The notes under the pieces were generated by a model that searched no databases, was not told where the DNA came from, and saw only the letters and a program-made list of their open reading frames with translations. The translations under genes were made by a program, and so were the position numbers. A stretch of 64,000 nucleotides of DNA from an uncultured Methanobrevibacter sp. (lineage in GTDB: Archaea > Methanobacteriota > Methanobacteria > Methanobacteriales > Methanobacteriaceae): assembly GCA_900317865.1 (NCBI GenBank), contig ONIK01000005.1, positions 1 to 64,000 on the forward strand. The letters are read 5' to 3'. This document shows, piece by piece, positions 1 to 8,963 of the stretch. Within the stretch, counting starts at the first letter, position 1. The number at the start of each line of letters is the position of its first letter.

Positions 1-85
1 TAAAAAGCATGGCAATTATTAATAAAAATATTTTCTTTTTTATTGGTTCACCATTTACTATATTTTAAAAACTATACGAAACTTT

Positions 86-1012
86 TTAACTTTTTAACAT
101 TACGCTTCCTTCAATAAGTTTACTCTTTTTCTTAATCTCATTTAATGACCGGAATACTTGATCAAAAGTCTGATTTTTAAAATCAGTATAGTTCATCGAA
201 ACAATGGAAATAGTCATGACACTAAACCTTTCAACTTCACCTGACCTGCTAATCGTTTCAATATATCCTCGTTCTAAATCCTCTTCACCATAAAACTCAC
301 GGATTTTTTCATCAAATTTAGCTATTATATCATTACAAATTACATCAGCAGATTTATAATCCTTTAAAATCAGTATAAAGTCATCTCCACCAACATGACC
401 TATAAAATCCTCAAATGAACCATATTCTATAATTGATTGATTAATTATATCGGCTAAAATATATAATACTTGACTTGCCTTATATAATCCAAAATATTCT
501 CCAAATTCTTTAAATTTGTCTAAATCTAAAAATACGAATGCAAATTTGGTATTTTGAGAAATTTCATATAATAATTTTGAACTTATAATTTTATTACCTG
601 GAAGGCCAGAAATATCATGGATATTCCTGTTATATTCTAAAACTTCAATGAAAAATTCCAAAAGTGATTTAAAATCATCCATATTTAATGGTTTGAGCAT
701 AGAATTGAAGAAAAGTGATCCTAATTTCGGAGGGTTTCTAACAAAATCTTCATCATCAGATATCACCATTATTGGAAGAGCCAAGAAAAATAAATTATTC
801 TGAATGAAATCAATCAATTCATTTAAATCTGTTTTTAAACCTTCCATATTTATTAAAATCATATATGTATCTCTTTTCAAAAATTGTTTTAAAGACACAG
901 TATCAGAATTTACACATTTAATAATTATTTCCAAATCATCATGAAAGGCATCGCTTAACTCTTCAAAAAAATCACCGACATCATCAATGACAACAACATT
1001 TTTATGAAACAT
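86..1012 (-). CDS. GGDEF-family protein with degenerate receiver domain
   Basis: A 308-residue soluble protein. Residues 1-120 look like a response-regulator receiver fold (acidic pair in VVVIDD near residue 10, late Lys-Pro in MLKPLN), but the strand that should carry the phospho-acceptor Asp reads ILINMEG, so phosphorylation is doubtful. Residues 135-300 are a GGDEF domain with LPGN, FLDLDKFK and the signature HVGGDDF, in which the fourth signature residue is Asp instead of Glu. No RxxD inhibitory site is visible. GGDEF domains make or bind cyclic di-GMP in bacteria and are rare in archaea. The ATG has a strong GGGGGAG site and overlaps the stop of the paralogous upstream gene by one base, so the two should be co-translated. 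Catalytic activity is uncertain. Confidence 0.85.
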   Translation of the reverse strand: MFHKNVVVIDDVGDFFEELSDAFHDDLEIIIKCVNSDTVSLKQFLKRDTYMILINMEGLKTDLNELIDFIQNNLFFLALPIMVISDDEDFVRNPPKLGSLFFNSMLKPLNMDDFKSLLEFFIEVLEYNRNIHDISGLPGNKIISSKLLYEISQNTKFAFVFLDLDKFKEFGEYFGLYKASQVLYILADIINQSIIEYGSFEDFIGHVGGDDFILILKDYKSADVICNDIIAKFDEKIREFYGEEDLERGYIETISRSGEVERFSVMTISIVSMNYTDFKNQTFDQVFRSLNEIKKKSKLIEGSVMLKS

Positions 1013-1758
1013 TATACTCCCCCCATATCAGCATTATACAATAATATAGAGCCCATTGTTTGTTTAGCCTCTTTTTTATAAATCATCATATCTTTATATA
1101 TTTCATCAGTAGTTGAATAATCCTTTAATTCATTACTAATAGAAATAATGGATAATGTTATGAATGGGAATTTTTCTAATTGACCATTCCTATTTAACAC
1201 TTCAATATAGCCTCTTTGCACATCAATTTCATCATAGAATCTTTGTATATTTTTATCAAATTCCTCAACTATCTTATTCCCAATAAGTTTATAATTATCA
1301 TGGCTATTGAATATGATAACAAAATCATCTCCACCAACATGACCTGCAAAATCTTCAGGCAAACCATACTTTTCAATTAAGTTAGTGATTAAACTTGATA
1401 AATATTTAACAACTTGACGTGCTCGAAAGATTCCGAAATAATCAGTAAATGCTTTAAATTTATCAATATCAATATACATCATCACAAAATCTTTCTTATT
1501 CTTGAGTTTATTTTCTATTACTTCATTTATAACCATATTTCCTGGAAGATGAGAAACATCATTAAGAGATTTACAGAATTTCATACATTTTATGAAATTG
1601 ACTAATTGATTATATACTGTTTCAAAAGACTGGGATTTATCATAAAAAGTAACATGAGGGATTATTTTTCTATTAAAAATAGAAGTATCATAAGACAATA
1701 CAACAATAAGTGGTAATGAGGATATCCATAAAAACATTAAATGCAAATAGCCATACAA
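1012..1758 (-). CDS. GGDEF-family protein, paralogue with shortened receiver domain
   Basis: A 248-residue paralogue of the downstream GGDEF protein: same LPGN, MYIDIDKFKAF and HVGGDDF landmarks in the same order. Its N-terminus aligns only with the second half of the neighbour's receiver-like domain (SLPLIVVLSYD against ALPIMVISDD), so about 60 residues of that domain are absent. The best start is a TTG at 1758, placed six bases after AGAGG at the very end of the MATE gene; an ATG seven codons later is the alternative. It lies between the MATE transporter and the first GGDEF gene with essentially no spacing, so the three form one transcription unit. Role unknown; nucleotide signalling is an inference from the family. 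Confidence 0.8.
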   Translation of the reverse strand: MYGYLHLMFLWISSLPLIVVLSYDTSIFNRKIIPHVTFYDKSQSFETVYNQLVNFIKCMKFCKSLNDVSHLPGNMVINEVIENKLKNKKDFVMMYIDIDKFKAFTDYFGIFRARQVVKYLSSLITNLIEKYGLPEDFAGHVGGDDFVIIFNSHDNYKLIGNKIVEEFDKNIQRFYDEIDVQRGYIEVLNRNGQLEKFPFITLSIISISNELKDYSTTDEIYKDMMIYKKEAKQTMGSILLYNADMGGV

Positions 1759-1759
1759 T

Positions 1760-3127
1760 TCATCCTCTATTTTTTTCTAAAATCCTAATTGTATACCTTG
1801 TAAACAAAAAGTTTAAAATACTTGAAAATCCTCTCCCTACAATAAAACCTAACCAAATACCAATTACACCACAGTTAAAGTTAAATGCAAATACGTAAGT
1901 AGCTGGAATTGTACATATAACCTCAGTAAATGTTGTACAGAACAGACTTTGCAAACCCTTTCCCAATCCCTGATACAGATAAGTGGAAGGTAAACCAACA
2001 CCTAAAAAAGGAATACATAATGCAGTGTACTTGATAAATGTTGAAATTCCCTGAAGTAAGGCCGGATCATCATTAGTTAATAAAAATACATAAGATATTT
2101 GGTCTGAAAAGACAATGAATAATATAGCTATGATTGTACCAATAATAACTGAGTATAAGCAAGAATAATTATGTGATTTTTTTACATAATCAATGTTATG
2201 AGCACCGTAATGAGTTGCAACAATTGCAACAAGAGCCGAACATATAGATGTTATAGGCATTAATCCCAAAAGGTATATGCGATTGCCTGATGAATAGATA
2301 CTGACGCCCAAATCTCCACCAACAATATTTAGGAAATAATAAAATACGAATGCCGCAAAGGACAGCATAAATAAAACCATTGATGAAGGAATTCCTGTAC
2401 TTAAAATATCCTTTGTAATGGGCCAGTTAATTTTTAATTTAAAAATAATGCTAGTATCTATCTTAATATAAGTATTCTTTTTAATAAAAATCCAATAAAT
2501 GATTATAATTGAACTGATAAATGAAGTTACTATTGTTGATACAGCCGCACCAGCTACCCCCATATTTAATATGTAAATAAATACTGGATCTAAAGTTGCG
2601 TTTAATATAACTCCTAATGTCATAGCATACATTGACCTTTTAGTATCTCCTTCAGCACGAAGAATTCCTGAAAGACCCATACTAAATACAAATGTTATTA
2701 AACCCACAATTAAAGGAATTGCATAATCAATAGCTTCTTTATAGACCTCAGGTGAAGCAGTGAACAGATTTAAAAAAGGAATTAATAGTAATGCCAACGA
2801 AACTGATAAGATAACAGAACCTAAGAAAAAGACAATAATCGATTGTTCACCAGCAATATTGGCTTTTTGGTCACTTTCCTCACGAAAACGAGCAATAGCA
2901 CTTGTAGAACCATTGGAAAGTCCTGAAGCAAGACCATTAATTAACATCCATAATGGAGTGAACAAACCAACACCAGCAATAGATATTGTACCTAATCCTG
3001 CAACCCATATCCCGTCAATTATGTTATAAAGGGACGTGGTAATCATAGTAATCATAATTGGAATTGCCAGTCTCATTAATGAATGTTTGGGGTTGCTTCT
3101 CAATAGTTCAATATTATCATTAGACAT
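1760..3127 (-). CDS. MATE family efflux transporter
   Basis: A polytopic membrane protein of about 455 residues with twelve hydrophobic segments in two similar halves, typical MATE length and layout. The N-terminal signature LAIPIMITMITTSLYNIIDG and the internal GLSNGSTSAIAR and LRAEGDTKRS motifs fit the MepA/NorM-like group, which exports cationic drugs or metabolites using a Na+ or H+ gradient. The start is placed at 3127 because GAGGTG stands four bases upstream; an ATG at 3139 is also in frame. It is followed within two bases by two GGDEF genes, suggesting that the transporter and signalling-like proteins are made together. The substrate cannot be read from sequence. Confidence 0.9.
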   Translation of the reverse strand: MSNDNIELLRSNPKHSLMRLAIPIMITMITTSLYNIIDGIWVAGLGTISIAGVGLFTPLWMLINGLASGLSNGSTSAIARFREESDQKANIAGEQSIIVFFLGSVILSVSLALLLIPFLNLFTASPEVYKEAIDYAIPLIVGLITFVFSMGLSGILRAEGDTKRSMYAMTLGVILNATLDPVFIYILNMGVAGAAVSTIVTSFISSIIIIYWIFIKKNTYIKIDTSIIFKLKINWPITKDILSTGIPSSMVLFMLSFAAFVFYYFLNIVGGDLGVSIYSSGNRIYLLGLMPITSICSALVAIVATHYGAHNIDYVKKSHNYSCLYSVIIGTIIAILFIVFSDQISYVFLLTNDDPALLQGISTFIKYTALCIPFLGVGLPSTYLYQGLGKGLQSLFCTTFTEVICTIPATYVFAFNFNCGVIGIWLGFIVGRGFSSILNFLFTRYTIRILEKNRG

Positions 3128-3138
3128 AGAACACCTCA

Positions 3139-3387
3139 TTATCCAAATACACCTGCATTGAACTCATCATCTTTATAGAAGTTAAAGATTCTTACTTCAA
3201 GGACTGTATACTCTAATGAGTATAGGATTACCATGCTATCCCCTTCGTCCCAAAGGTTCATCCAGATATAATTAATTACTTTTAAAATTTGATTACGGAT
3301 AAAAAAGTTTAATTTAATTTTGTAATTGCCATTTATTATTTTTGTTACCATATTATTTAAATTCATCAGAAAGCATTTGAAAATCAA
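3139..3387 (-). CDS. Small hypothetical ORF, possibly a gene remnant
   Basis: An 82-codon reading frame directly upstream of the MATE gene. No family is recognised. The stretch around VTKIINGNYKIKLNFF resembles the first strands of a STAS (anti-sigma-factor-antagonist-like) domain, and the end (LEVRIFNFYKDDEFN) has a similar rhythm, but the middle does not fit, so this may be a shortened and decaying relative. Starts are possible at 3387, 3363 or 3348; none has a good ribosome binding site. It would be the first frame of the MATE/GGDEF transcript. It may simply be untranslated leader. Confidence 0.25.
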   Translation of the reverse strand: MIFKCFLMNLNNMVTKIINGNYKIKLNFFIRNQILKVINYIWMNLWDEGDSMVILYSLEYTVLEVRIFNFYKDDEFNAGVFG

Positions 3388-3950
3388 TGCCTACATTTGT
3401 GCTGGTCTTTAGTCAGATACAATTAAAGATGGTTCAATCTTTACCCCAGAAATATAAGGTTGCATAATACAAATACAACTTCAATATTTGTTTCCTATTT
3501 GCAATATGATAGTATCTAGTATTTTAGAGGCATATTCCCCCATATCATTATACCAAACAAGGCTTACAATTGTTCAGCAAATGTAAAGCAACATAACCTT
3601 TTTTCTAGCTCGTAAATAATGGAATACTCTTATTTACTTATGCATTCAATCATGCACCTCCCAATTAATTACTCAATTAAGAGTTTCATGGGAGAAAATC
3701 CCAATGCAATATGAATTTAAACTAAACATTTCACTGCCACTTAAAATTGGAGAATAAATACCCTAGGCTCGTCGCACGAAGTTATGGTATTAATAATAAT
3801 TTGTAACAAGAAAATTCGATTAATTAGAAATACTTAGTAATTGATAGAAGCTGAGCCATACATGAAAAGATTCCATGTAATTCTATCAAAACTAAATATC
3901 CACTAACCAATCTTAGCATTAATAATGCCAATATTATATTTATAAAAAAG
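3388..3950 (-). ncRNA. Candidate structured non-coding transcript (no ORF)
   Basis: The 608 bases from 3388 to 3995 contain no convincing gene. Read on the minus strand, a DtxR-type palindrome and a TATA box at 3951-3977 would start a transcript near 3925-3930. That transcript has a nested hairpin (9-base arms 3841-3849 and 3881-3889, inner 6-base arms 3859-3864 and 3874-3879) and two mutually exclusive hairpins (arms 3658-3663/3689-3694 against 3689-3693/3699-3703). A GGGAGGTGC followed by ATG at 3652 opens only seven codons. It could be a regulatory RNA, a long leader of the MATE operon, or a decayed gene. No tRNA, RNase P RNA or SRP RNA signature was seen. Confidence 0.35.
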
Positions 3951-3977
3951 AATATATAAAGTTTAGGTATGCCTAAA
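3951..3977 (-). promoter_or_regulatory. DtxR-type operator abutting a TATA box
   Basis: TTTAGG (3962-3967), four bases, CCTAAA (3972-3977) is a perfect inverted repeat of the DtxR/IdeR-like kind. On the minus strand it is followed one base later by CTTTATATATT (TATA element, 3951-3960). The dtxR promoter of this window (22731-22758) has the same operator-TATA arrangement, nearly base for base. It lies 18 bases beyond the argH stop and points into the gene-free region. A weak argH terminator is the alternative reading, but no T run follows it directly. Confidence 0.55.
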
Positions 3978-3995
3978 AAAATAAGTTAAAGGAAA

Positions 3996-5417
3996 TTAAA
4001 TTCCCTTTTTTTCAAATTCTTCATTCAAAAATACTTTGATGTTATCACGAGCCAACTCCACCATTTCAGGAGCAGGTCCGCCGACAACACGTCTGATTTT
4101 AACATTTTCAGCAGGATTTAAAGCATTTTGAATTAACTCATCAGCCAATCCCAATTTATCAAAACCCAAATCAACTGCAATATCATCAATAAACTGGGAG
4201 GTAATATCTTCTTCAGCCATATTATTGGCAGTAGCTTCATTTACAATACGGCCAACAATTTTATGAGCAGTTCTGAATGGTATTTCTTTTTCACGAACCA
4301 TAATATCAGCCAAATCAGTTGCAGTTGCAAAATTACGTCCTGCCAACTCCGCACATCTTTCTGTGTTGAATTCAACTGAAAGAAGCATTCGGGTAACGAT
4401 TGATAAAGTGTCTTCAGTTACCTTGAGCGCATTCCATAAATGAGGAGTAATTTCCTGTAAATCACGATTATACGTATATGGAATAGCTTTAAGAATAGTT
4501 AAAATAGTAACCAGTTCACCATTAACGATAGTGGATTTTCCGCGTGCAAGCTCTGCAACATCAGGATTTTTCTTTTGAGGCATGATGGAAGAAGTTGATG
4601 AATATTCATCAGCCATTTCAATAACGCCAAACTCATAAGTACTCCATAAAATCAGTTCTTCACATATTTTAGATAATGTAGTACATAAACTGGTCAAATC
4701 AAAAACAGTCTCTGCAATGAAATCCCTAGCAGAAACTCCATCCATGGAGTTTTCCAGATAAGCATCAAAGCCCAATAATTTGGTAGTCAATTCACGATTA
4801 ATAGGAAAACTGGTGGTTGCCATAGCTGCACAGCCCAAAGGATTTAAATTGACACGTTTATATGTATCATCCAGACGTTCATAATCCCTTTTTAAAGCCT
4901 GTGCATGAGCCATCAAATGATGAGCAATAGTAATCGGTTGAGCATGCTGCAAGTGAGTAAAACCAATGAATACATCGTTTAAATGCTCGCCGGCCATTTC
5001 CACAATACCTTCAATGAACTCTAAAATACCGATTTGAATGCCTATAATCCTTTCTCTTAAAACTAATCTGATATCAGTTGCAACCTGGTCGTTACGTGAC
5101 TTCGCAGTGTGCATATAACCTGCCTGAGGTCCTATTTTAGATGTTACATAGTTTTCAATAGCCATGTGAACATCCTCAACTGAAGGATCAAAAACCAAAG
5201 CACCATAACCTTCCTCTTTAAGTTCATCAAGAGCACATAAAATGTTATCGGCAACATCAGCATCGATAATACCCTCATGTTTTAACATGGAAGTATGTGC
5301 AAAATTAGTTTTAATGTCAGCTTCAAAAATTATTTTATCAGCATCTAAAGAAGAAGTATATTCAGCTGCCTGATCAGTCATTCCTGTTTTAAATCTACCA
5401 TTTCTTATATTATCCAC
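3996..5417 (-). CDS. argH: Argininosuccinate lyase
   Basis: Catalyses the last step of arginine synthesis, splitting argininosuccinate into arginine and fumarate, in the cytoplasm as a homotetramer. The fumarase/aspartase-superfamily signature [11 protein letters not shown] is present in the central helical domain, with the upstream [13 protein letters not shown] and [12 protein letters not shown] motifs, and the length of about 473 residues is normal. A start at GTG 5417 is preferred over ATG 5429 because GGTGAT overlapping the ATG sits four bases before the GTG, the spacing seen in other genes here. A terminator at 5450-5469 separates it from the ribosomal-protein genes upstream, so it probably has its own promoter or depends on read-through. 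Confidence 0.95.
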   Translation of the reverse strand: MDNIRNGRFKTGMTDQAAEYTSSLDADKIIFEADIKTNFAHTSMLKHEGIIDADVADNILCALDELKEEGYGALVFDPSVEDVHMAIENYVTSKIGPQAGYMHTAKSRNDQVATDIRLVLRERIIGIQIGILEFIEGIVEMAGEHLNDVFIGFTHLQHAQPITIAHHLMAHAQALKRDYERLDDTYKRVNLNPLGCAAMATTSFPINRELTTKLLGFDAYLENSMDGVSARDFIAETVFDLTSLCTTLSKICEELILWSTYEFGVIEMADEYSSTSSIMPQKKNPDVAELARGKSTIVNGELVTILTILKAIPYTYNRDLQEITPHLWNALKVTEDTLSIVTRMLLSVEFNTERCAELAGRNFATATDLADIMVREKEIPFRTAHKIVGRIVNEATANNMAEEDITSQFIDDIAVDLGFDKLGLADELIQNALNPAENVKIRRVVGGPAPEMVELARDNIKVFLNEEFEKKGI

Positions 5418-5449
5418 AAGAATCACCATTAAAAATTAAAAAAAAGAAA

Positions 5450-5469
5450 AAGATTTAATTAAAAATCTT
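5450..5469 (-). terminator. Terminator of the rps27ae end of the ribosomal operon
   Basis: Perfect 7-base arms (5450-5456 and 5463-5469) with a 6-base loop, followed on the minus strand by TTTTCTTTTTTTTT. The rps27ae stop codon (5468-5470) is inside the hairpin arm. Confidence 0.6.
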
Positions 5470-5620
5470 ATTTTTTCATTTCAGTGTATCCGCATTTACC
5501 ACAAGCTACTCTGTCACCATGGTCTGCCATGAATACACCTTCACCACAACGAGGACAAATTTGATTTTTTCTTTCAATTTTGTCGCCATCTACTTTGTAA
5601 AGATCAGATTTTCTTACCAT
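5468..5620 (-). CDS. rps27ae: 30S ribosomal protein S27ae
   Basis: A 50-residue zinc-ribbon protein of the small ribosomal subunit: CPRC then CGKC spaced by 16 residues, with the lysine-rich start [10 protein letters not shown] typical of the archaeal protein, which lacks the ubiquitin fusion of eukaryotes. The start at 5620 has GGTGATTTTA just upstream. It follows rps24e by nine bases, the conserved euryarchaeal order, and ends the operon at a hairpin terminator. Confidence 0.95.
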   Translation of the reverse strand: MVRKSDLYKVDGDKIERKNQICPRCGEGVFMADHGDRVACGKCGYTEMKK

Positions 5621-5629
5621 TAAAATCAC

Positions 5630-5941
5630 CTATTCTTCTTCCTCATCTTCAGCTGGTTCAGCAACTTCAGTATTTTTAGCAATTACATGTTTAGTTTCAA
5701 TGTATTCTAAATCTTCTACAGTATCATAAACTTTAGCATAACCTAAAGCTTTAGGTTCACCGTAGTGTGGTTGTACATTATCTACAACGACAGTTTCTTT
5801 TTTAGCGTTTAATAAAGCTACTAATTTAGATTTAATATCTAATGCTTTAGGAGTAGCTTCTCCATCGTAATCAACATAGAATTTGATTTCTTTTCTATTG
5901 AACAATTTGTTTTCTTTTTCTTCAAAAATTTCAATTTCCAT
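5630..5941 (-). CDS. rps24e: 30S ribosomal protein S24e
   Basis: 103 residues, the usual archaeal length, matching S24e (IEIFEEKENKLFNRKEI start, central HYGEPKALGYAKVYD). It binds 16S rRNA in the small-subunit body. The C-terminus is a short acidic tail (EPAEDEEEE). It lies between the dephospho-CoA kinase gene and rps27ae with 9-19 base gaps, part of the conserved rpoE-spt4-DPCK-S24e-S27ae string. Confidence 0.95.
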   Translation of the reverse strand: MEIEIFEEKENKLFNRKEIKFYVDYDGEATPKALDIKSKLVALLNAKKETVVVDNVQPHYGEPKALGYAKVYDTVEDLEYIETKHVIAKNTEVAEPAEDEEEE

Positions 5942-5960
5942 AATTAAGCCTCACTTAATT

Positions 5961-6470
5961 TTATTCTTCAATAAAGGCATCAATTAACATTTGAGCTTTA
6001 TCTAGTGTATCAGAAACATTTAAAACAACTAAACCTTCATTAGGTTGACCATATAAAATGGTTGTATCCTTACTAGCCATTAAGATACAAGGAAGAACTG
6101 CAAGATCTTCTTCCCCGGCCACATCAATTACATAACATTCGCCATTGTCACATAATTCAAGAGCCTTGCCTATGGTTTCCCATAGATCATCAGTAATAGT
6201 TCCAGCAGGATTGTTAGCTTTTAAAATATTTTCCGTATGTATAACATCATGATTATAATTTTTTCTCTGAATTAAATTATCAATAATAGCAAGATTAGGA
6301 TATAATTCATATTCAATAAGATTAGCGAAAGTTGCATCACCTACAGATATTAAAAACTTGGAAGACTTAATCCTATCAATTGCATCTTCAAAGTCAGGAT
6401 ATAATTTACCTAACGGTTTTTTAAGTTCAATTATTATATCTTTATTTAACTCTGCATCCAAACGTAACAC
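5961..6470 (-). CDS. GTP-dependent dephospho-CoA kinase (DUF359 family)
   Basis: 169 residues matching the archaeal DUF359 family, shown in Thermococcus to phosphorylate dephospho-CoA with GTP, the last step of coenzyme A synthesis. Recognisable landmarks are VGDATFANLIE, NPAGTIT, AGEEDLAVLP and YGQPNEGLVV near the C-terminus; the GEEDL segment carries residues needed for activity. Translation probably starts at GTG 6470, a few bases after the spt4 stop. The placement between spt4 and rps24e is the standard euryarchaeal context and supports the assignment. Confidence 0.9.
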   Translation of the reverse strand: MLRLDAELNKDIIIELKKPLGKLYPDFEDAIDRIKSSKFLISVGDATFANLIEYELYPNLAIIDNLIQRKNYNHDVIHTENILKANNPAGTITDDLWETIGKALELCDNGECYVIDVAGEEDLAVLPCILMASKDTTILYGQPNEGLVVLNVSDTLDKAQMLIDAFIEE

Positions 6471-6477
6471 TTAACCA

Positions 6478-6654
6478 CTACCTAACTCTTAAACAATATT
6501 CTCCAGGAATTTTAATATTTAATTCTTGAGCTAATTCAGATTCTTCAGGATTAGTAATAATTAAAAGACCACTCCAATTATCGGAAGTAGGATTACCGCA
6601 TGATGGGCAACGTTCTTTATTTGATAACATTTTGCAAACAGTACACGCTTTCAT
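6478..6654 (-). CDS. spt4: Transcription elongation factor Spt4 (RNA polymerase subunit E'')
   Basis: 58 residues with a four-cysteine zinc site, CTVC at the start and CPSC 11 residues later, followed by the short Spt4 fold (NWSGLLIITNPEESELA). Spt4 pairs with Spt5 and keeps RNA polymerase processive. The start is ATG 6654, two bases after the rpoE stop; its ribosome binding site is inside rpoE. Gene order rpoE-spt4 is conserved in Euryarchaeota. Confidence 0.93.
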   Translation of the reverse strand: MKACTVCKMLSNKERCPSCGNPTSDNWSGLLIITNPEESELAQELNIKIPGEYCLRVR

Positions 6655-6656
6655 TT

Positions 6657-7217
6657 TTAAGCCTTCTTACTTTTTTGTTTTGCTTCTTCAATCCATTCAA
6701 ATTTACCTAAATTATTTTGTCTCATTGTAAGACCGATTCTAGTATCTTTGACAGAATTGTCCTTAAGACTAATAGCTACAGTTCTTGCTCTAACTAAATC
6801 GCCCACATCTAAACTTTTATTAGATTCTTTTGCGAGTAATGCTCCTCTTTTAGCATCATAAGTAATGAAGTCATCAGTTACTTGTGATACATGGATTAAA
6901 CCATCCATAGGACCAATTCTGACAAAAGCACCGAATTCAGCTATTTCAATAACTTCACCATCAATAATTCCTTGTAGTTCAGGTTTAAAGAATATTGAAT
7001 TGAAAATAACATTATGGTATGAAGCACCATCACCCATAATAAGTTTACCTTCACCAAGTTCTTCAATTTCATTGACACAGATGAATAAACCTAAATTCTT
7101 ATCCAAACGGCCGATATAAGTCTCATTTAAAGTTTCAATTGCAACCTTTTCACGAGGCTCATCAAACCTGCGAGGAGGTATTCTCACTGTATCTTCAATT
7201 TTGACCTTGTAGTACAA
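6657..7217 (-). CDS. rpoE: DNA-directed RNA polymerase subunit E' (Rpo7)
   Basis: 186 residues: N-terminal Rpb7-like tip domain ([19 protein letters not shown]) and C-terminal S1/OB domain from about residue 80 ([28 protein letters not shown]). With Rpo4 it forms the polymerase stalk that helps open promoters and binds nascent RNA. The C-terminus is lysine-rich. A 60-base AT-rich gap separates it from the PIN-domain gene upstream, so a secondary promoter there is possible. Confidence 0.95.
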   Translation of the reverse strand: MYYKVKIEDTVRIPPRRFDEPREKVAIETLNETYIGRLDKNLGLFICVNEIEELGEGKLIMGDGASYHNVIFNSIFFKPELQGIIDGEVIEIAEFGAFVRIGPMDGLIHVSQVTDDFITYDAKRGALLAKESNKSLDVGDLVRARTVAISLKDNSVKDTRIGLTMRQNNLGKFEWIEEAKQKSKKA

Positions 7218-7278
7218 AATAATCCCTCATTTTTTATTTATTTATGAATTTTTAATTAATTTATAATTCTAATATATT

Positions 7279-7671
7279 TTATATCTTACCGTCAACAGTT
7301 ATATAATTTTTTTGCCTTAAATAAACGACAGTTATTCCCTTTGCTTTTGCACGTTTTTTTAATTCTATGTCATTTGTAGCTAAAACTTCTGAAACTCTCA
7401 GTAACGCATCATCCACAGTTTCGTTTTCAAGCAATGAAATATCCTTTATTTCAACTTTTGAAGAATTAGCTAACTTTAAGGCTAAATTAGCATTTAAACG
7501 TATTTTACCTTTGTTATTTCTTTTTAAACCCTTCAATTCATTGATAACAAAGCTGGGAGTAGTTAATTTATAAGAAGGTAATACATTTTCCAGTTCAGTG
7601 ATGATATCAACATTGAACTGAAAAGGAACCATAAAAAAATTGGTATCAATTACAACTTCTTTTATGCTCAT
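7279..7671 (-). CDS. PIN-domain nuclease, Fcf1/Utp24-like
   Basis: About 130 residues with a PIN fold: VVIDTNFFMVP at the start carrying the first catalytic Asp, VINELKGLKR in the middle, and DDALL...TNDIELKKRAK with the remaining acidic residues, ending in TVVYLRQKNYI. This archaeal group resembles Fcf1/Utp24, nucleases of rRNA maturation, and sits next to aIF2-gamma in Euryarchaeota, so a role in rRNA processing is more likely than a toxin; no antitoxin-like gene is adjacent. The start is placed at 7671 because GAGG lies six bases upstream; ATG 7683 is also in frame. Confidence 0.8.
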   Translation of the reverse strand: MSIKEVVIDTNFFMVPFQFNVDIITELENVLPSYKLTTPSFVINELKGLKRNNKGKIRLNANLALKLANSSKVEIKDISLLENETVDDALLRVSEVLATNDIELKKRAKAKGITVVYLRQKNYITVDGKI

Positions 7672-7686
7672 TATTGCCCTCAAACA

Positions 7687-8901
7687 TTATTTAATAATAC
7701 CATAACCAATTAATCTCCAACGTGCACCAACACGACGGGACAATGCTACTCTGTCACCAGGACTTGCACATACTGGTAACTTGAGTGTAACATCTACAAC
7801 GTCTTTTTTGGTTGATGTAACAACACCAATTGTAGTTGTAGTACCACAATTAATCATTAAAGGTTCTTTGAGTTTAATTGGAGCAACATCACGTTCTTCT
7901 TTAGTACCAACCACTCTATCAAGCAAATGAGATTCCATAGTGAAACTATCTAAAACATCAGGTAAAGTACCTTCTTCACCAGCTACAGAACCTGAAAGAG
8001 AATCTGATTTAGTTAAAGATGGATCTAATTTAGTTGCAATACCAACAAGTCCACCAGGACCTATTTCTTCAACCTGTTTACCATTAGCTTCAAGACCAAT
8101 AATCTCGGAAGTTAAATAAATTCTCTGATTATTGTTAGTAATACCCGGCCTGATTTCAATAGTATCGCCAAGTCTTAATTTACCCTGAACTAAAGTACCA
8201 CCAATAACTCCTCCTTTGATTTTATCTGCACCGGAACCCGGTTTGTTAATATCAAAGGATCTTGCAACATGCATTAAAGCTGTACCGTCCAACTTCCTTT
8301 CAGGAGGTTCGATATTTTCAAGCATAGCTTCAATTAATATGTCCATGTTTGCACCTTGTTGAGCAGAAACTGGTATTATTAAAGCGTCTTCAGCACAAGT
8401 ACCTTTAACAAACTCCTTAATTTCATTATAACTTTCAATAGCTCTTTCTTTTGAAACAATATCAATTTTATTTTGAACTACAATAACATCTTTAACACCG
8501 ATAACATCGAGTGCCATCAAATGTTCTTTAGTTTGTGGTTGTGGACAATGTTCATTTGCAGCAATTACTAAAACTGCTCCATCCATTATAGCAGCACCAG
8601 ATAACATAGTTGCCATTAAAGTTTCGTGACCTGGAGCATCAACGAAAGAAACTTTTCTGATTAATTCAGTTTCACTACCACAAATTTCACAAACATCAGC
8701 AGTAGTATAACATTCAGGCTCTCCACATTTAGGACATTTTCTAAATTCAATGTCTGCATATCCCAAACGGATAGAAATACCTCTTTTAGTTTCCTCACTG
8801 TGAGTATCTGTCCATACTCCGGATAATGCTTTAGTAAGAGTAGTCTTACCATGGTCTACATGACCAACCAAACCTATGTTAACATCTGACTGTACATTCA
8901 C
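7687..8901 (-). CDS. eif2g: Translation initiation factor aIF2 subunit gamma
   Basis: GTPase that brings initiator Met-tRNA to the ribosome as part of aIF2. Visible: P-loop GHVDHGKTT, a zinc knuckle (CPKC...[11 protein letters not shown]), DAPGHE (G3), NKID (G4) and the two C-terminal beta-barrel domains. GTG 8901 is chosen as start because GGTG lies seven bases upstream and the protein then begins [19 protein letters not shown], as in relatives; a TTG at 8919 is in frame. It sits between rps6e and the PIN gene in the conserved cluster. Confidence 0.95.
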   Translation of the reverse strand: MNVQSDVNIGLVGHVDHGKTTLTKALSGVWTDTHSEETKRGISIRLGYADIEFRKCPKCGEPECYTTADVCEICGSETELIRKVSFVDAPGHETLMATMLSGAAIMDGAVLVIAANEHCPQPQTKEHLMALDVIGVKDVIVVQNKIDIVSKERAIESYNEIKEFVKGTCAEDALIIPVSAQQGANMDILIEAMLENIEPPERKLDGTALMHVARSFDINKPGSGADKIKGGVIGGTLVQGKLRLGDTIEIRPGITNNNQRIYLTSEIIGLEANGKQVEEIGPGGLVGIATKLDPSLTKSDSLSGSVAGEEGTLPDVLDSFTMESHLLDRVVGTKEERDVAPIKLKEPLMINCGTTTTIGVVTSTKKDVVDVTLKLPVCASPGDRVALSRRVGARWRLIGYGIIK

Positions 8902-8963
8902 AGATAACCACCTTTTCAATAATTAAATTCAACATAAAAGTAAAAATAAGAAAAATAGTAGAA

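Noticed and set aside
3388..3995. RNase P RNA, SRP RNA or a tRNA in the gene-free region
   Set aside because: None of the conserved cores (RNase P CR-I, SRP domain loops, T-loop GTTCRANNC) could be found on either strand.
7279..7671. VapC-type toxin
   Set aside because: PIN fold is shared, but the gene lies in the conserved aIF2-gamma/rpoE cluster, has no antitoxin partner and resembles Fcf1-like rRNA-processing nucleases.
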